Of a stretch of DNA of 64,000 nt, positions 45,825 to 54,337 are shown piece by piece (position 1 is the stretch's first letter; each line of letters starts with the position of its first letter). This stretch comes from Pseudomonadota bacterium. Its GTDB lineage: Bacteria; Pseudomonadota; Gammaproteobacteria; Burkholderiales; Burkholderiaceae_C. The position numbers were made by a program, and so were the translations under genes. Where the stretch lies: assembly GCA_018241405.1 (NCBI GenBank), contig JAFEDY010000007.1:123131-187130 (forward strand), given 5' to 3'. A model generated the notes under the pieces. That model saw only the letters and a list, made by a program, of their open reading frames with translations, did no database searches and was not told the origin of the DNA.

Positions 45825-46724
45825 ATGGATCGTATTGAGCAACTACACATCTTTGCCCGCGTGGCGCACAGCGGCAGCTTTACCCAGGCCGCCGACCAGC
45901 TGGGTCTGCCCCGGGCCACGGTGTCGCTGGCGGTGCAGCAGCTCGAAGCGCGCCTGGGCACGCGGCTGCTGGCGCGCACCACGCGCCGCGTGGGGCTGAC
46001 GCAGGACGGCCAGGCCCTGCTGGAGCGCGCCCAGGCGCTGGTGGCCGACCTGCAGGAGCTGGAGCAACAGTTCCGCCCCCAGGGCGGCGCGCTCAGCGGG
46101 CGCCTGCGCGTGGACCTGCCCAGCCGCATCGCCCGCCGCCTGGTGGCCCCGGCCCTGCCCAGCTTCTTTGCCCTGCACCCGGCGGTGGAGGTAGAGCTGG
46201 GCAGCAGCGACCGCGCGGTCGATCTGGTGCAGGAGGGCGTGGATCTGGCCCTGCGCGTGGGCACGCCGCCCGCCAGCAGCTTGGTGGCGCGCCCTTTGGG
46301 CATGTTGCGCATGGTCAGCTGCGCCAGCCCGGCCTACCTGGCGCGCTGCGGCACGCCGTTGTCGCCGCAAGACCTGGCGCAGCACCAGGCCGTCCACTAC
46401 GCTTCGCCCACCAGCGGGCGCGTAGCGCCCTGGGAATGGCAGCAGGCCGGGCAGGTGCACACCCTGGCCATGGCGGGCGCCGTGACGGTGAACAACGCCG
46501 AAACCTATATCGCCTGCTGCCTGGCGGGCCTGGGGCTGATCCAGGTGCCGGCCTACGACGTGCGCGAACACCTGCACGCTGGCGAACTGGTCGAGGTGCT
46601 GCCCGACTGGCCCGCGCCCGCCATGCCCCTGCAGCTGCTGTACCCGCACCGACGCCACCTGTCGCGGCGGCTGCAGGCGTTCAGCCTGTGGCTTACGGAG
46701 GTGCTAGCGCCTTGCTGGGTGTAG
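45825..46724 (+). CDS. LysR-family transcriptional regulator
   Basis: 299 aa. The winged helix is at residues 1-60 (FARVAHSGSFTQAADQLGLPRATVSLAVQQLEARLGTRLLARTTRRV). The effector domain follows, with the AlsR/YafC-type pattern DLVQEGVDLALRVG. Probably controls the divergent SDR gene. A MITE-like element begins 7 bp after its stop. Confidence 0.9.
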   Translation: MDRIEQLHIFARVAHSGSFTQAADQLGLPRATVSLAVQQLEARLGTRLLARTTRRVGLTQDGQALLERAQALVADLQELEQQFRPQGGALSGRLRVDLPSRIARRLVAPALPSFFALHPAVEVELGSSDRAVDLVQEGVDLALRVGTPPASSLVARPLGMLRMVSCASPAYLARCGTPLSPQDLAQHQAVHYASPTSGRVAPWEWQQAGQVHTLAMAGAVTVNNAETYIACCLAGLGLIQVPAYDVREHLHAGELVEVLPDWPAPAMPLQLLYPHRRHLSRRLQAFSLWLTEVLAPCWV

Positions 46725-46730
46725 CCCTCA

Positions 46731-46996
46731 GAGCGTGTTCACGATCTTTTCACGGTGCCCGTTGCCCCGCAAAAGCAGTGGCTGCAAGGCGCAAACCGCA
46801 GACGGGCTGGTGGCCCGGCGAGGATTTGCAACGCCGCAGAAGCTGTTTTCGCGGGGCAACCCTTCGGGCAAGGCAGCAAAAAGCCGCACTCGTCGTTGCG
46901 CACCTTGCCCAGGCCGCCAGCATGGCCTACGGCGCGCGCCTAGATTGCGGCTTTTTGCTGCCTTGCGGGCACCATGAAAAGATCGTGAACACGCTC
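46731..46996. mobile_element. MITE-like element with nested inverted repeats
   Basis: 266 bp. Terminal inverted repeats of 31 bp (46731-46761 and 46966-46996) match at 30 of 31 positions and start GAGCGTGTTCACGATC. An internal perfect 21-bp inverted repeat lies at 46868-46888 / 46946-46966 (GCAAGGCAGCAAAAAGCCGCA). The core (46887-46950) resembles that of the element at 28706-28865. It fills the gap between convergent lysR and nrdG, and its right end touches the nrdG stop codon. No transposase. Confidence 0.75.
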
Positions 46997-47674
46997 TCAG
47001 CCACGCACGCTGAAGGCCGGCCAGCCGCCCTGCCCGGGCGTGATGCCCGCCAGCGCCTGGCGCGCCGCCGCCGCGCTGCCCGGCTGGCGCGGGTCGTCGC
47101 AGGGCTGCAGCACCCAGTCGCGCAGGCCCAGCGCGGCCAGCTCCTGGCCCAAGGTCTGCAATGTTTCCAAGGGATAGAGGCCGGGGTGCCAGGTGCTGCG
47201 CACCTCGTGCGCCACGCCGCTTTCCAGCAGCAGCGCCAGCGACTCGCGCACCTTGGCGCCGCAGCCGGGCACGCCGGTGATGGTGGGGGTCTGCGCCCAG
47301 GGGGCTTTCACATCCAGGCCCACCCAATCGAGCAGCGGCAGGGCGGCGGCCAGGCGGTCCGGGTACATGCCGCCGGTGTGCAGCGCGGTGGCAAAGCCCA
47401 TGTCCCGCACCTGTTGCAGGGCCGCAGGCAGGGCAGACTGCGCCAGCGGCTCGCCGCCGGAGAACACCACGCCGTCAAGCAGGCCCTGGCGCTGGCGCAG
47501 AAAGTCCAGCACCTCGTCCCAGGCCAGGGCGCCGGGGGCGCTGGCGTCAAGCAACTCGGGGTTGTGGCAGTAGCCGCAGCGCCAGGGGCAGCCCTGGCAA
47601 AAAACCACGGCTGCCAGACGGTCGGGGAAGTCGATGGTGGTGAGCCTTGTCAGCCCACCGACGCGCAGCATCAT
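46997..47674 (-). CDS. nrdG: Anaerobic ribonucleotide reductase activating protein
   Basis: 225-aa radical-SAM protein. The 4Fe-4S cysteines C-x3-C-x2-C lie in GCPWRCGYCHNPE (Cys 29, 33, 36). GGEP-like FSGGEPLAQS and LKAPW-like DVKAPWAQ follow. It makes the glycyl radical on the class III reductase. Starts 1 bp after the stop of the glycyl-radical peptide gene, so the two are tightly linked. Its stop is directly adjacent to a MITE-like element. Confidence 0.93.
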   Translation of the reverse strand: MMLRVGGLTRLTTIDFPDRLAAVVFCQGCPWRCGYCHNPELLDASAPGALAWDEVLDFLRQRQGLLDGVVFSGGEPLAQSALPAALQQVRDMGFATALHTGGMYPDRLAAALPLLDWVGLDVKAPWAQTPTITGVPGCGAKVRESLALLLESGVAHEVRSTWHPGLYPLETLQTLGQELAALGLRDWVLQPCDDPRQPGSAAAARQALAGITPGQGGWPAFSVRG

Positions 47675-47675
47675 G

Positions 47676-47864
47676 TCAGCAGGATTGCTCGCAGAAAAAT
47701 TGACGCTCGTTGTGCTCGCCCTGCTTGCCCACGTTGAAGCTGGCGACCGGGCGGTGGTAGCCCATGACACGGGTCCAAACCTCGCAGGGCTGGCGCTCGG
47801 TGTCGAGCAGCTGCACGTCGGCGGCAGCCAGGGCGGTGGATTCAACGGAGCTCAGGGCGTTCAT
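47676..47864 (-). CDS. nrdD: Glycyl-radical domain of class III ribonucleotide reductase as a separate 62-aa protein
   Basis: The core TRVMGYHRPVASFNVGKQGEHNERQFF corresponds to the C-terminal glycyl-radical segment of NrdD (RVCGY in E. coli), with the radical Gly at residue 35. The large NrdD gene ends 59 bp upstream without this segment. The ATG has AAAGGAAAC upstream as ribosome site. It should dock onto NrdD and be activated by NrdG, which is encoded 1 bp downstream. A comparison is GrcA (YfiD), a separate glycyl-radical piece for pyruvate formate-lyase. Confidence 0.8.
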   Translation of the reverse strand: MNALSSVESTALAAADVQLLDTERQPCEVWTRVMGYHRPVASFNVGKQGEHNERQFFCEQSC

Positions 47865-47878
47865 GGTGTTTCCTTTAA

Positions 47879-47924
47879 AGATGATAGCTATTGACGCTTG
47901 TTTATTAAGCGGTGGATGCGCTTT
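47879..47924. repeat. Short host repeat between nrdD and its glycyl-radical peptide gene
   Basis: gatgatagctattgacgctt and gtttattaagcg form the same repeat as at 1662 and in the integron cassettes. It fills nearly all of the 59 bp separating the two nrdD parts, so it may mark where an ancestral single gene was split. Confidence 0.5.
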
Positions 47925-49945
47925 TATGCCGCAAGCTTGCGGCGCTTTTCTGCCAGGCGCTCCTCGTCGCACCGGGGGCAGAACCTGTGCTCGCCTTCCA
48001 GATAGCCATGCGTCGGGCAGATGGAAAACGTCGGCGTGATGGTGATGTAGGGCAGGCGAAAGTTCGTCAGCGCGCGCTTGACCAGCTCGCGGCAGGCGGC
48101 GCCGCTGGAAATGCGCTCGCCCATGTACAGGTGCAGCACCGTGCCGCCGGTGTACTTGGACTGCAGCTGCTCCTGGCGCTGCAGGGCCTCGAAGGGGTCG
48201 TCGGTAAAGCCCACGGGCAGCTGCGAGCTGTTGGTGTAGTAGGGCTGGGCATCGGTGCCGGCCTGCAGGATGGCGGGCCAGCGCTTTTTGTCCTCTTTGG
48301 CAAAGCGGTAGGTCGTGCCCTCGGCGGGCGTGGCTTCGAGGTTGTAGAGGTGGCCGGTTTCTTCCTGGAAGGTGGTCATACGCGCACGCACATGGTCCAA
48401 GAGGCGTACGGCAAACTGGTGGCCCCAGTCGCTGGTGATGTCCTGCTCACCCTTGGTGAAATTGCGCACCATCTCGTTGATGCCGTTCACGCCCAGGGTG
48501 GAGAAGTGGTTGCGCAGCGTGCCCAGGTAGCGCTTGGTGTAGGGGAACAGGCCCTGGTCCATCAGCCCCTGGATGAGCTTGCGCTTGACCTCCAGGCTCT
48601 GCTTGCCCAACTCCAGCAGGCGGTCGAGCGCGGCCAGCAGCGTGGCCTCGTCGCCCGCGTGCAGCCAGCCCAGCCGTGCGCAGTTGACGGTGACCACGCC
48701 CAGGCTGCCGGTCTGCTCGGCGCTGCCGAACAGGCCGTTGCCGCGCTTCAAGAGCTCGCGCAGATCGAGCTGCAGGCGGCAGCACATGGAGCGCACCATG
48801 TTCGGCGACAGCTCGGAGTTGATGAAGTTCTGGAAGTAGGGCAGGCCGTATTTCGCCGTCATCTCGAACAGGGCGGCGGCGTTCTCGCTCTCCCACGGAA
48901 AGTCGGGCGTGATGTTGTAGGTCGGGATGGGGAAGGTGAACACCCGGCCCTTGGCGTCGCCCGTGGTCATGACGTCGATGTAGGCGCGGTTGATGAGATC
49001 CATCTCGGCCTGCAGCTCGCCGTAGCAAAACGGCATCTCCACGCCGCCGATCACCGGCACCTGCTCGCGCAGATCCTCGGGGCAGGTCCAGTCGAAGGTC
49101 AGGTTGGTGAACGGCGTCTGCGTGCCCCAGCGCGACGGCACGTTCAGGTTGTAGACCAGCTCCTGCATGCACTGGCGCACGCTGGCGTAATCCATGCCGT
49201 CCTGGCGCACAAAGGGTGCCATATAGGTGTCGAACGACGAAAACGCCTGCGCGCCGGCCCACTCGTTCTGCAGCGTGCCCAAAAAGTTCACGATCTGCCC
49301 CACGGCCGAGCTCATGTGCTTGGCCGGGCCGGCCTCCACCTTGCCGGGCACGCCGTTCAGCCCCTCGTGCAACAGCGTGCGCAGCGACCAGCCGGCGCAG
49401 TAGCCGCTGAGCATGTCCAGGTCGTGGATGTGGATGTCGCCACTCCTGTGCGCCTCGCCGATCTCGGGCGCGTAGACGTGCGAGAGCCAGTAGTTGGCCG
49501 TGACCTTGCCCGCCACGTTCAGGATCAGGCCGCCGAGCGAATAGCCCTGGTTGGCGTTGGCGTTCACGCGCCAATCGGCGCGCGAGAGGTATTCGTTGAT
49601 GGAGGACTCGACGTGCACCAGGGTCTGGCGGTCGGCGCGCAAGGTGGCGTGGCGCTCACGGTAGGCGATGTAGGCGCGCGCGGTTTGCAGGTGGTTGGCG
49701 GCGATCAGGGTCTGCTCTACCACGTCCTGGATCTGCTCGATGGTCGGCGCCTGGCCGTGAAAGCGGTGGATCAGCACCTTGGTGACCTGGGCCGTGAGCA
49801 GCAGCGCCTCGTCCGCGCCGAACTCGCCCGTGGCATGGCCGGCGCGGGCGATGGCGGACTGGATGCGCCCGGCGTCGAAGGCGGCGCGCTCGCCGTTTCT
49901 CTGGATGACGTCGCGGGGCAGGGTGGCGAGGGAAGAGGTGGTCAT
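47924..49945 (-). CDS. nrdD: Anaerobic ribonucleoside-triphosphate reductase, main chain lacking its glycyl-radical tail
   Basis: 673 aa. An N-terminal ATP-cone (VIQRNGERAAFDAGRIQSAIARAG, ~residues 13-95) gives allosteric control. The catalytic barrel contains NMVRSMCCRLQLD, with the thiyl cysteine region. The C terminus is the zinc site SICPTHGYLEGEHRFCPRCDEERLAEKRRKLAA, where it stops. E. coli NrdD continues ~40 residues to the glycyl radical; here that part is the next gene. Makes dNTPs without oxygen. Two NrdR boxes lie just upstream of the start. Confidence 0.93.
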   Translation of the reverse strand: MTTSSLATLPRDVIQRNGERAAFDAGRIQSAIARAGHATGEFGADEALLLTAQVTKVLIHRFHGQAPTIEQIQDVVEQTLIAANHLQTARAYIAYRERHATLRADRQTLVHVESSINEYLSRADWRVNANANQGYSLGGLILNVAGKVTANYWLSHVYAPEIGEAHRSGDIHIHDLDMLSGYCAGWSLRTLLHEGLNGVPGKVEAGPAKHMSSAVGQIVNFLGTLQNEWAGAQAFSSFDTYMAPFVRQDGMDYASVRQCMQELVYNLNVPSRWGTQTPFTNLTFDWTCPEDLREQVPVIGGVEMPFCYGELQAEMDLINRAYIDVMTTGDAKGRVFTFPIPTYNITPDFPWESENAAALFEMTAKYGLPYFQNFINSELSPNMVRSMCCRLQLDLRELLKRGNGLFGSAEQTGSLGVVTVNCARLGWLHAGDEATLLAALDRLLELGKQSLEVKRKLIQGLMDQGLFPYTKRYLGTLRNHFSTLGVNGINEMVRNFTKGEQDITSDWGHQFAVRLLDHVRARMTTFQEETGHLYNLEATPAEGTTYRFAKEDKKRWPAILQAGTDAQPYYTNSSQLPVGFTDDPFEALQRQEQLQSKYTGGTVLHLYMGERISSGAACRELVKRALTNFRLPYITITPTFSICPTHGYLEGEHRFCPRCDEERLAEKRRKLAA

Positions 49946-49957
49946 GGCAGCCTTGAA

Positions 49958-50005
49958 GCACTACATATGGTGTTCACGATACCTATTGAACACTATATGT
50001 AGTTT
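49958..50005 (-). promoter_or_regulatory. Two NrdR boxes upstream of nrdD
   Basis: GCACTACATATGGTGT (49958-49973) and ACACTATATGTAGTTT (49990-50005) both fit the NrdR consensus acaCwAtATaTwGtgt. They are 16 bp apart, on the same helix face, as is usual for paired NrdR boxes. They lie 12 bp before the nrdD start, so NrdR repression when dATP/ATP is adequate is expected. Confidence 0.82.
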
Positions 50006-50017
50006 GATCAGGCGCAA
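50004..50017. promoter_or_regulatory. Possible FNR/Dnr-type half-conserved site
   Basis: TTGATCAGGCGCAA matches TTGAT-N4-ATCAA at 8 of 10 positions. Its place next to the NrdR boxes fits oxygen control of nrdD, but the right half is poor. Confidence 0.3.
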
Positions 50018-50048
50018 ACACCCGGTGCCTGGCCGCTGCGCCAGGACG

Positions 50049-50074
50049 AAAAAAAAGCCGGCGCGAAGCCGGCT
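50049..50074 (-). terminator. Rho-independent terminator downstream of the nitric oxide reductase gene
   Basis: On the minus strand AGCCGGC-ttcgc-GCCGGCT then a run of eight T. Good stem and T tract, ~135 bp after the norB stop. Confidence 0.75.
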
Positions 50075-50109
50075 GAAAGACAAGCTGCCTGGAGGGGCTT
50101 GCCGATGGA

Positions 50110-50163
50110 GTCAAAACGGGTTGTAGCGCTTTATGGATAAGCGCCAACCGCTATCAAAATGAT
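50110..50163. repeat. Short host repeat downstream of norB
   Basis: ggttgtagcgctttatggat and aagcgccaaccgctatcaaa form an inverted-orientation copy of the repeat family. Lies between the two hairpins that follow norB. Confidence 0.45.
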
Positions 50164-50169
50164 GTTTAT

Positions 50170-50202
50170 GCCGGGCGTGGCGCTTGTGGCGCCACGCCCG
50201 GC
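50170..50202 (-). terminator. Strong hairpin immediately after norB
   Basis: Perfect 14-bp stem GCCGGGCGTGGCGC / GCGCCACGCCCGGC with a 5-nt loop, 6 bp after the stop. No clear T run, so it may stabilise the 3' end rather than terminate. Confidence 0.55.
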
Positions 50203-50208
50203 AGGGGC

Positions 50209-52515
50209 TTAGCGGCGTGCGCCAGCCAGTGCGCCGGTACCGGCAGCCGGCGCGCGGGCGCCGAACAGCACGGCACTCACGACCTGCCAGCTCACGCACA
50301 GGGCGCCGGTGATGAACACCAGGTCACCAAAGGTGCGCACCCAGCGCAGCGTCTCCATGAACGGCTGCTGCATGAACTCCTCGCCGCGGGCGTACCACAG
50401 GCCGTGGGTCACGCTGGCGTGGAACTGGAACAGGCCGATGGGCAGCAGGCTGGTGGCGATCATCAGCACCAGGCCGGCGTTGAGCCACCAGAAGCCGGTC
50501 TTCATCAGCCGTTCGTTGAACTGCACGTCCGGGCGCACATAGCGCAGCACCAGCAGCGTGAAGCCCAGGGCCAGGAAGCCGTAGACACCGAACAGGGCCG
50601 CATGGGCGTGCACCGGCGTGGTGTTCAGGCCCTGGATGTAGTACAGCGAGATCGGCGGGTTGATCATGAAGCCGAACACACCGGCACCCAGCATGTTCCA
50701 GAAGGCCACGGCCACGAAGCACATCAGCGGCCAGCGCAGGCGGGCCATCCAGGGGGTCTTGTGCTGCAGGCTCCAGTGTTCCCAGGCCTCATGGCCCAGC
50801 ACCACCAGGGGCACGACTTCCAGTGCGCTGAACGATGCGCCCACGGCCATCACCGGGGTGGTGGTGCCGGCAAAGTACAGGTGGTGGAAGGTGCCGGGCA
50901 CGCCGCCCAGCATGAAGAGGGACGCCGACGCCAGGCTGGCGGCCGTGGCCATGCGGTAGGACACCAGGCCCAGGGTCGAGAAGATGAAGGCCAGCGCCGT
51001 GGTGGCGAACACTTCAAAGAAGCCCTCCACCCACAGGTGCACCACCCACCAGCGCCAGTACTCCATCACCGAGATGTGGGTGCGCTCGCCGTAGAACAGG
51101 CCGGAGCCGTAGAACAGGCCGATACACACGACCGACGAGGTCAGCAGGGCCAGCAGGTTCTTGTCCTGGCCGCTCGGGGCCAGCAGGGCCGGGAAGATGG
51201 CGCGCGCCATCAGCACCAGCCAGAAGGCGATGCCGGCAAACTTGCCGATCTGCCACAGGCGGCCCAGGTCCACATATTCATAGCCCTGGTGGCCGAGCCA
51301 GAAGCTCCACTCGGGCGGCATGATGTGCGCGATGGCGAAGAAATTGCCGATGAACGAGCCCACGCAGACCACGACCAGGGCCCAGAACAGCACGTCCACG
51401 CCCAGCTTCTGGTACTTGGGGTCCTTGCCACCATTGATCACCGGGGCCAGGAACAGGCCTGCGGCCAAAAAGCCCGTGGCAATCCAGAACAGCGCCGCCT
51501 GCAGGTGCCAGGTGCGCACCAGCGCATAGGGGAACCACTTGGAGACGTCGATGCCGTAGAAGGTCTGGCCTTCCACCGTGTAGTGGGCCGTGAAGCCGCC
51601 CAGGAACACCTGGGCGCAGAACAGCGCCACCACCAGGAACAGGTACTTGCCCAGCGAACGCTGTGAGGGTGTCAGCGCCACGCGGCTCAGCGGGTCGTGC
51701 GCGGGCGGCGTCGGATCGCTCTCGTCATGCTTGCGCAGGAAGGCCCAGCCCCAGACCAGGAAGCCCACGCCGGCCATCATGATGACCACGCTCATGATGG
51801 ACCAGACCATGTTCTCGCCCGTGGGCTGGTTGCCGATCAGGGGCTCGTGCGGCCAGTTGTTGGTATAGGTGGCGCCGTTGCCGCCGCCCACATCGGTGGG
51901 GCGCTCGGTGGCGGCGGCCCAGGCGGTCCAGAAGAAGAAGCCGGCCATCTGCGCGCGGCGCTCGGCGCTGGGCAGGGTGTCTTCCTTCATCGCGAAATGC
52001 TCGCGCGACTTGTGCAGCGACGGGTCGCTGCCAAACAGCTTGTCGTAGTACGCGGCGGTCTCGGCAATGGCCTGGGCACGCAGCGGCGTGATGGTGACCG
52101 TGTCCGTGGCCTTGTCAAAGGTGTTGGTGCGGTACTCGGTCTTCAGCCGGTCACGCAGCACCGCCTGCTGGCCCACGTCCAGGTCGGCAAAGGCCTTGCC
52201 ATAGTCCTTCTGCGCGGCCAGCTCCAGCCAGGCCGTCAGCTCGCGGTGCAGCCAGTCGGCCGTCCAGTCCGGCGCCTGGTAGGCGCCGTGGCCCAGGATG
52301 GAGCCCAGCTGCATGCCGCCCACGGACTGCCATGCGGTCTGGCCGTCCAGGATGCTTTCCTCGGTATACAGCGGCTTGTCGCTGCCCTGCACCAGCACCT
52401 TGCCCGGAATGGGTGGTGCGGTGCGATAAACCTCGGCACCGTAATAGCCTAATAGGCTGAAGGTGACGATCAACACGCCTATGAGCGTGTACCAATACTT
52501 GGCGTATTTCCCCAT
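50209..52515 (-). CDS. norB: Quinol-dependent nitric oxide reductase (qNOR, single subunit)
   Basis: 768 aa, the long norZ-type enzyme that reduces NO to N2O with quinol. The first ~220 residues are the fused NorC-like periplasmic domain after TM1 (LIGVLIVTFSLLGYYGAEVYRTAPP). A heme-copper-oxidase-like core of ~13 helices follows. Metal ligands are seen in VVHLWVEGFFEVF (His, Glu), GTFHHLYFAG (His-His) and HAHAALFGVYGF. It lets the cell detoxify NO or respire it in denitrification. Start ATG 52515 with GGAGGCC upstream. Divergent from norR, with a sigma-54 promoter between. Confidence 0.95.
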   Translation of the reverse strand: MGKYAKYWYTLIGVLIVTFSLLGYYGAEVYRTAPPIPGKVLVQGSDKPLYTEESILDGQTAWQSVGGMQLGSILGHGAYQAPDWTADWLHRELTAWLELAAQKDYGKAFADLDVGQQAVLRDRLKTEYRTNTFDKATDTVTITPLRAQAIAETAAYYDKLFGSDPSLHKSREHFAMKEDTLPSAERRAQMAGFFFWTAWAAATERPTDVGGGNGATYTNNWPHEPLIGNQPTGENMVWSIMSVVIMMAGVGFLVWGWAFLRKHDESDPTPPAHDPLSRVALTPSQRSLGKYLFLVVALFCAQVFLGGFTAHYTVEGQTFYGIDVSKWFPYALVRTWHLQAALFWIATGFLAAGLFLAPVINGGKDPKYQKLGVDVLFWALVVVCVGSFIGNFFAIAHIMPPEWSFWLGHQGYEYVDLGRLWQIGKFAGIAFWLVLMARAIFPALLAPSGQDKNLLALLTSSVVCIGLFYGSGLFYGERTHISVMEYWRWWVVHLWVEGFFEVFATTALAFIFSTLGLVSYRMATAASLASASLFMLGGVPGTFHHLYFAGTTTPVMAVGASFSALEVVPLVVLGHEAWEHWSLQHKTPWMARLRWPLMCFVAVAFWNMLGAGVFGFMINPPISLYYIQGLNTTPVHAHAALFGVYGFLALGFTLLVLRYVRPDVQFNERLMKTGFWWLNAGLVLMIATSLLPIGLFQFHASVTHGLWYARGEEFMQQPFMETLRWVRTFGDLVFITGALCVSWQVVSAVLFGARAPAAGTGALAGARR

Positions 52516-52555
52516 GCAGGGCCTCCATCGTTGCACTATGAACGCCTCTGACTAC

Positions 52556-52570
52556 GCAAGCTTGGTGCCA
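52556..52570 (-). promoter_or_regulatory. Sigma-54 promoter of norB
   Basis: TGGCACCAAGCTTGC on the minus strand matches the -24/-12 consensus TGGCACG-N4-TTGC with correct GG-GC spacing and one mismatch. It is 40 bp upstream of the norB start. The divergent NorR is a sigma-54 activator. Confidence 0.85.
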
Positions 52571-52611
52571 GCATGCTGCACCGCGGCAAATCAAGGGTTT
52601 ACACTGGTATA

Positions 52612-52649
52612 GGTAAAATTAACCAAGATCAAGTTTGGTTAAATTTACC
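52612..52649. promoter_or_regulatory. Two NorR-type operator sites
   Basis: GGTAAAATTAACC (52612-52624) and GGTTAAATTTACC (52637-52649) both fit the NorR core GT-N7-AC. Their centres are 25 bp apart, 42-93 bp upstream of the sigma-54 promoter and just ahead of norR. A third site, as in E. coli, was not seen. Confidence 0.72.
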
Positions 52650-52663
52650 TTAATAGGGTGTTT

Positions 52664-54256
52664 ATGACCTCAAAAGATGTTGAACTCGTCACCGCATTGG
52701 TGGCGCTGTGCGCCGACCTGGGCTCCGAACTGCCCCAGGCCGTGCGCCTGCAGCGCCTGGTGGACATGCTGCGCACCCAGTTCGGCGGCGGCGCCGTGGC
52801 GCTCTTGCGGTTGGAAGAAGAGCGCCTGCGCCCCATGGCCGTCACCGGCCTGGTCAGCGACGCGCTGGGGCGGCGCTTCGTCGTCGGCCAGCACCCGCGC
52901 CTGGCGGCCATCCTGGCGCGCCACGAGGTCACCTGCTTCGAGCACGACAGCACCCTGCCGGATCCCTACGACGGCCTGCTCGACACCCTGGTCGGCGAGC
53001 CCCTGCCGGTGCACGACTGCATGGGCGTGGGCCTGCAGGTCGAGGGCCGGCCCTGGGGCGTGCTGACGCTGGACGCGCTGGTCACAGGCACCTTCGGCGC
53101 ATCGGCACGCAAGCGCCTGGCGCACAGCGTGCCGCTCATAGAGGCCGTGATCCGCGTCGCGCGGCTGGAGCAGGAGCTGCGCACCCTGCGCATGGCGTCC
53201 ACCCACCTGGCCGAGGGCGGCGGCGCCGGCGAGTTGGAGCGCGGCGGCGCCGGCGAGCTGGAAATCGTCGGCGAAAGCCCGGCCTTGAAGCGCCTGCTGC
53301 ACGAGCTGGGCATCGTCGCCGCGTCCGAACTGCCCGTGCTGCTGCTGGGCGAGACCGGCGTGGGCAAGGAGCTGTTCGCGCGCCTGCTGCACCACCAATC
53401 GCCGCGCCACAACCGGCCGCTGGTGCACGTCAACTGCGCCGCCCTGCCCGAATCGCTGGCCGAGAGCGAACTCTTCGGCCATGTGCGCGGAGCCTTCTCG
53501 GGCGCGGTGAGCGACCGCCCCGGCCGCTTCGAGGCCGCCGAAGGCGGCACCCTGTTCCTGGACGAAGTGGGCGAACTGCCCCTGTCCGTGCAGGCCAAAC
53601 TCCTGCGCACGCTGCAAAACGGCGAAATCCAGCGCCTGGGCGCCGATCGCCCGCGCCGCGTGAACGTGCGTGTCATCGCCGCCACCAACCGCAACCTGCG
53701 CGAACAGGTAGCCAGCGGCGCCTTTCGCGCCGACCTGTACCACCGCCTGTCCGTCTACCCCGTGCCCATCCCCCCGCTGCGCGAGCGCGGCACCGACGTG
53801 CTGCTGCTGGCGGGGCGCTTTCTCGACTTCAACCGCGCCCGCCTGGGCCTGCGCAGCCTGCGCCTGTCGCCCGAGGCCCAGGCCGCGCTGCGCCGCTACA
53901 GCTGGCCCGGCAACGTGCGCGAGCTGGAGCATGTCATCAGCCGCGCCGCGCTCAAGGCCCTGAGCCGCGGCGCCGACCGCAACGCCATCGTCACGCTGGA
54001 GGCCGGCCTGCTGGATCTGGACGCGCTGGAAACACCCGCCACAGGCAACGCCAGCGCACCCGCACCCGCATCCACCGCCCCCGCGGCGGCGCCCGCCACC
54101 GGCACCCTGCGCGACGCCGTGGACGCCTGCCAACGCCAGGCCATCACCACCGCGCTGGACCGCCACCAAGGCAACTGGGCCCAGGCCGCGCGCGCGCTGG
54201 ATGTCGATTCAAGCAACCTGCACAAGCTGGCGCGGCGGCTGGGGTTGAAGGGGTGA
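52664..54256 (+). CDS. norR: NO-responsive sigma-54 activator NorR
   Basis: 530 aa. N-terminal GAF domain (residues ~20-170) binds NO through non-heme iron. The AAA+ domain has Walker A LLGETGVGKELFARLL, Walker B GGTLFLDEVGELPL and SWPGNVRELEHVISRA. The sigma-54 contact loop is GAFSGA (residues 276-281) instead of the usual GAFTGA. A C-terminal Fis-type helix-turn-helix follows an Ala/Pro linker. The start is ATG 52664; a GTG two codons upstream is possible. Its 3' end is 37 bp from the end of the integron array. Confidence 0.93.
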   Translation: MTSKDVELVTALVALCADLGSELPQAVRLQRLVDMLRTQFGGGAVALLRLEEERLRPMAVTGLVSDALGRRFVVGQHPRLAAILARHEVTCFEHDSTLPDPYDGLLDTLVGEPLPVHDCMGVGLQVEGRPWGVLTLDALVTGTFGASARKRLAHSVPLIEAVIRVARLEQELRTLRMASTHLAEGGGAGELERGGAGELEIVGESPALKRLLHELGIVAASELPVLLLGETGVGKELFARLLHHQSPRHNRPLVHVNCAALPESLAESELFGHVRGAFSGAVSDRPGRFEAAEGGTLFLDEVGELPLSVQAKLLRTLQNGEIQRLGADRPRRVNVRVIAATNRNLREQVASGAFRADLYHRLSVYPVPIPPLRERGTDVLLLAGRFLDFNRARLGLRSLRLSPEAQAALRRYSWPGNVRELEHVISRAALKALSRGADRNAIVTLEAGLLDLDALETPATGNASAPAPASTAPAAAPATGTLRDAVDACQRQAITTALDRHQGNWAQAARALDVDSSNLHKLARRLGLKG

Positions 54257-54293
54257 GGATTGGCGTTACGGCCACGGTGGTGTGCTCTGCGTC

Positions 54294-54325
54294 ACCCAAC
54301 GCTCAAATTGAATGCCCTGTTGAGC
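54294..54325 (-). other. Degenerate short attC-like site ending the HigBA cassette
   Basis: On the minus strand GCTCAAC (RYYYAAC form) and GTTGGGT (GTTRRRY form) are separated by 18 bp. It is 12 bp after the higA stop. At 32 bp it is much shorter than a normal attC, so it is either a remnant or coincidence. Confidence 0.4.
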
Positions 54326-54337
54326 CCCGGAATCAGA

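Noticed and set aside
46728..47327. Coding frames through the element at 46731-46996
   Set aside because: They translate inverted-repeat DNA and the opposite strand of nrdG; no domain is seen.
52597..52610. Third NorR site before norB
   Set aside because: The sequence near TTTACACTGGTAT does not give GT-N7-AC spacing.
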